A stretch of DNA of 64,000 nt. Origin: Aristolochia californica. Lineage: Eukaryota > Streptophyta > Magnoliopsida > Piperales > Aristolochiaceae. Made by a program: the position numbers and the translations under genes. The stretch lies in the NCBI GenBank assembly GCA_029961685.1, contig JARWKL010000002.1, positions 28,798,908 through 28,862,907 of the forward strand. The letters are read 5' to 3'. Positions 61,583 through 64,000 of the stretch are shown here, in pieces. Every line of letters begins with the position of its first letter. Position 1 is the stretch's first letter. Under the pieces are notes generated by a model. That model was not told the origin of the DNA and did no database searches. It worked only from the letters and a program-made list of their open reading frames with translations.

Positions 61583-64000
61583 GAGAGTTGAATCCAAATT
61601 CATAAGTCATTTCTTAAAAAAATATAGCCCATTATGCATGATAAATCACTTTACAATCGTCTATGATTGTTTCGTCAGCTTTTTGTAAATGGGCAAAATA
61701 ATGCCTTGTTTGACTCAGCTAAATATCCCACCACACGTTCACTGGAGAATTTAATGAGCGTTTGTTATTCTCTTTAAAAGGTTTAGATCCATAGGTCATT
61801 CAAATTTTTAACATGTTTCAAGAAAGCCTATCCATTTTTAAAACATTTTTAGAAGAAATATCGTTCTTATAAAATTCCAAGCTATCAAGGGTTGAACTAA
61901 TGGAATTTCCCAAACTTGGATAACAAAACTTTTGTGTTCATTTTTCGTGTGTGAATAAAATTTCTTTACTTACATTTTTTATTGTTTTAAATTTTTTCCT
62001 TACATAAACTCTAAACTTTTCATTTTTTTGTGATCTATTTGCCTTTTTTGTTTACGGGGTGAAGGGAGAGCGAAAACTCATTGTTTTGATTTAAGAAAAA
62101 AGTATTCACCAAAAATGGAAATGCACAATGCAAAAATGTAGAGAGAGATAATTCCAAAGAGTGACTATAATTTTTAAGGATTGTAAACTCTTTTTACTTT
62201 TTATATATCTGGTTTTCCTCTAGTTGGGAAAAGGGGGAGGCACATGATTTTTCACTGAGTGTTGACTCCCAATCCATAAGTCATTTCTTACAAAAATATA
62301 GCCCGTTACGCATGATAAATCACTTTAAAATCATCTATGATTGTTAGGTCAAATATTTTTAAATGGGCAAAATAATGGCTTGTTTGACTCGGGAAAATAT
62401 CCCACTGCACGTTCACTGGAGAATTTAATGACCGTTTGTTATTCTCTTTAAAAGGTTTGGATCCATAGGTCATTTTCATCTTTAACATGTTTCAAGCATG
62501 CATATCCATTTTTAAAACATGTGTAGAAGAAATCTCGTTCTTATAAAATTCCCTGCTATCAAGGGTTGAACTAGTGGAATTTCCCAAACTTGGATGACAA
62601 AACTTTTGTGTTCATTGGTGGTGTGTGAATAAAATTTCCTAACTTACATTGGTTATTGTTTTTAATTTTTCCATACATAAACTCTAAAATTTTTATTTTG
62701 TTGTGATCTATTTACCTTTTTAGTATGCGGGGTGAAGTGAGAGCGAAAACTCAAAGTTTTGATTTAATAAAAAAGTATACATCTAAAATCGAAATGCACA
62801 ATGCACGAGAGAGATAATTTGAAAGAGGGTCTTTAATTTTTAGGGATGGTAAACTCTTTTCAATTTTTATATATCAGGTTTTGCAATCATCGGGAAAAAG
62901 GGGAGGCAGGGGATTTTTAACTGAGTGTTTACTCCTAATCCATAAGTCATTTCTTACAAAAATATAGCCCGTTACGCATGATAAATCACTTTACAATCAT
63001 CTTTGATTGTTAGGTTAGCTTTTTGTGAATGGGCAAAATAATGGCTTGTTTGACTCGGGTAAATATCCCATCGCACATTCTCTAGAGAATTTAATGAGCA
63101 TTAGTTATTCTCTTTAAAAGGTTTGGATCCATCGGTCATTTGAATCTTTAACATGTTTAAAGCATGCATCTCCACTTTTAAAACATTTGTAGAAGAAATC
63201 TCATTCTTATAAAATTCCAAGCTATCAAGGGTTGATCTAGTGGAATTTCCCTAACTTGGATAACAAAACTTTTGTGTTCATTGTTGAAGTAAGAATATTA
63301 TTTCTTTACTTACATTTGTTATTTTTTAAAATATTTTCTTTACATTAACTCTAAAATTTTCATTTTGTTGTGATCTATTTGCCTTTTTTGTTTACGGGAT
63401 GAAGGGAGAGGGAAAACTCAATGTTTTGATTTAAAAAAAAAGTATACATCTAAGATTGAAATGCACATTGCTCAAATGAAGAGAGAGATAATTCCAAAGA
63501 GTGTTAGAAATTTTTAGGGATTGTAAACTCTTTTCAGTTTTTATATATCAGGTTATACAATCGTCGGGAAAAGGGGGAGGTGGAGAATTTTTAGCAAAGT
63601 GTTGACTCCAGATCCATAAGTCATTACTTAAAAAAATGTAGCCCATTACGCAAGATAAATCACTTTACAATCATCTAAGATTTTTAGGTCAACTTTTTTA
63701 AATGGGCAAAATAATGGTTTTTTCGACTCTGGTAAATATCCCACAGCACGTTCACTGGAGAATTTAATAAGCGTTTGTTATTCTCTTTAAAAGGTTTGGA
63801 TCCATAGGTCATTTGCATCTTTAACATGTTTCAAGCATGCATATCCATTTTTAAAACATGTGTAGAAGAAATCTCGTTCTTAAAAAATTCCAAGCTATCA
63901 AGGGTTGAACTAGTGGAATTTCCCAAACTTGGATAACAAAATTTTTGTGTTCATTTGTGGTGTGTGAATAAAATTTCTTTGCTTACATTAGTTATTTTTT

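Larger units (their letters stand above)
12155..64000. repeat. About 673-bp monomer satellite array
   Basis: A head-to-tail array of about 78 monomers, all in the same orientation; modal length is 673-674 bp. Monomer starts, set at GAGTGTTGAC: 12160, 12820, 13493, 14082, 14757, 15432, 16233, 16906, 17580, 18254, 18928, 19601, 20275, 20947, 21619, 22293, 22967, 23641, 24312, 24983, 25655, 26332, 26998, 27668, 28341, 29014, 29687, 30362, 31018, 31692, 32365, 33043, 33715, 34388, 35040, 35709, 36378, 37039, 37713, 38364, 39039, 39712, 40379, 41055, 41727, 42399, 43062, 43736, 44409, 45084, 45757, 46431, 47101, 47772, 48445, 49118, 49759, 50430, 51104, 51747, 52420, 53094, 53762, 54434, 55127, 55796, about 56413 (fused), 57087, 57760, 58452, 59125, 59819, 60260, 60937, 61583, 62257, 62923, 63597 (cut by the window edge). 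Divergence is mainly point changes and 1-3 bp indels. No gene is supported inside the array. Confidence 0.97.

Noticed and set aside
62306..62488. Repeated 60-codon minus-strand ORFs, one in each of many monomers, as genes
   Set aside because: They recur only because the monomer recurs. Many copies carry stops or frameshifts, no family is recognised, and no promoter or transcript evidence is visible. Kept as a finding to test, not as a CDS.
1..64000. TATA boxes, polyadenylation signals and terminators
   Set aside because: TATATA, AATAAA and T-runs are abundant because of base composition and recur with the repeat units. None is tied to a gene.
12155..64000. Complete LTR retrotransposon or tandem solo LTRs
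   Set aside because: No gag, protease, reverse transcriptase, RNase H or integrase coding is visible, and no target-site duplications are seen. A purine tract followed by TG alone is not enough.
1..64000. tRNA, rRNA or small RNA genes
   Set aside because: No tRNA A/B box pair with a foldable cloverleaf and no conserved rRNA motif was noticed on either strand. A tRNAscan or Infernal run would settle it.

Overview
This window is satellite DNA from end to end. I find no credible protein-coding gene, tRNA, rRNA, transposase, integrase or CRISPR array. Two unrelated tandem-repeat families meet at one sharp junction near position 12,155. The content suggests constitutive heterochromatin (centromeric, pericentromeric, subtelomeric or a B/sex-chromosome block) of a eukaryote with a repeat-rich genome. 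Plants with large genomes and some animals carry satellites of both kinds. The sequence alone does not tell me the species, and I have no database match.

Region 1 (1-12,154) is a short-unit satellite that is rich in T and almost free of G on the + strand. Its basic unit is 19 bp, in two alternating forms: A = TTTCATTTTACTTTCTATA and B = TTTCATCTTTCTTTCTATA. A+B gives a 38-bp dimer. The consensus has no stop codon in any + frame, so it yields long false ORFs rich in Phe/Tyr/Ile/Leu/Ser that look like membrane proteins. Longer-range order sits on top: a collinear repeat of about 5.8-6.5 kb (from 69 and from 5831), a nearly perfect 530-bp tandem duplication (7792-8880), a 185-bp duplication (2311-2680), four copies of a 40-bp variant dimer (7301-7460) and a 12-bp triplet repeat (11145-11180).

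Region 2 (12,155-64,000) is a head-to-tail array of about 78 monomers, most of them 670-675 bp (mode 673-674 bp). It runs off the right edge of the window. Each monomer carries, in order, a GAGTGTTGACTCCC start, a perfect 18-bp dyad (ACAATCATCTATGATTGT), CpG-bearing segments, usually a GGATCC site at about +201, an 8-bp inverted repeat around a GCATGC core, long A/T tracts and one G-rich purine block at its end. Roughly a dozen monomers carry larger indels. At 54.4-61.6 kb, groups of four to five monomers repeat as a higher-order unit. Elsewhere, matching variants recur 8, 16 and 19 monomers apart, and some monomers are mosaics, which is evidence of unequal exchange or conversion.

There are no genes acting together here. 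The interest lies in how the arrays evolve, in the conserved dyads and G-rich block as possible protein-binding or structural elements, and in a reverse-strand frame that stays open in many monomers.
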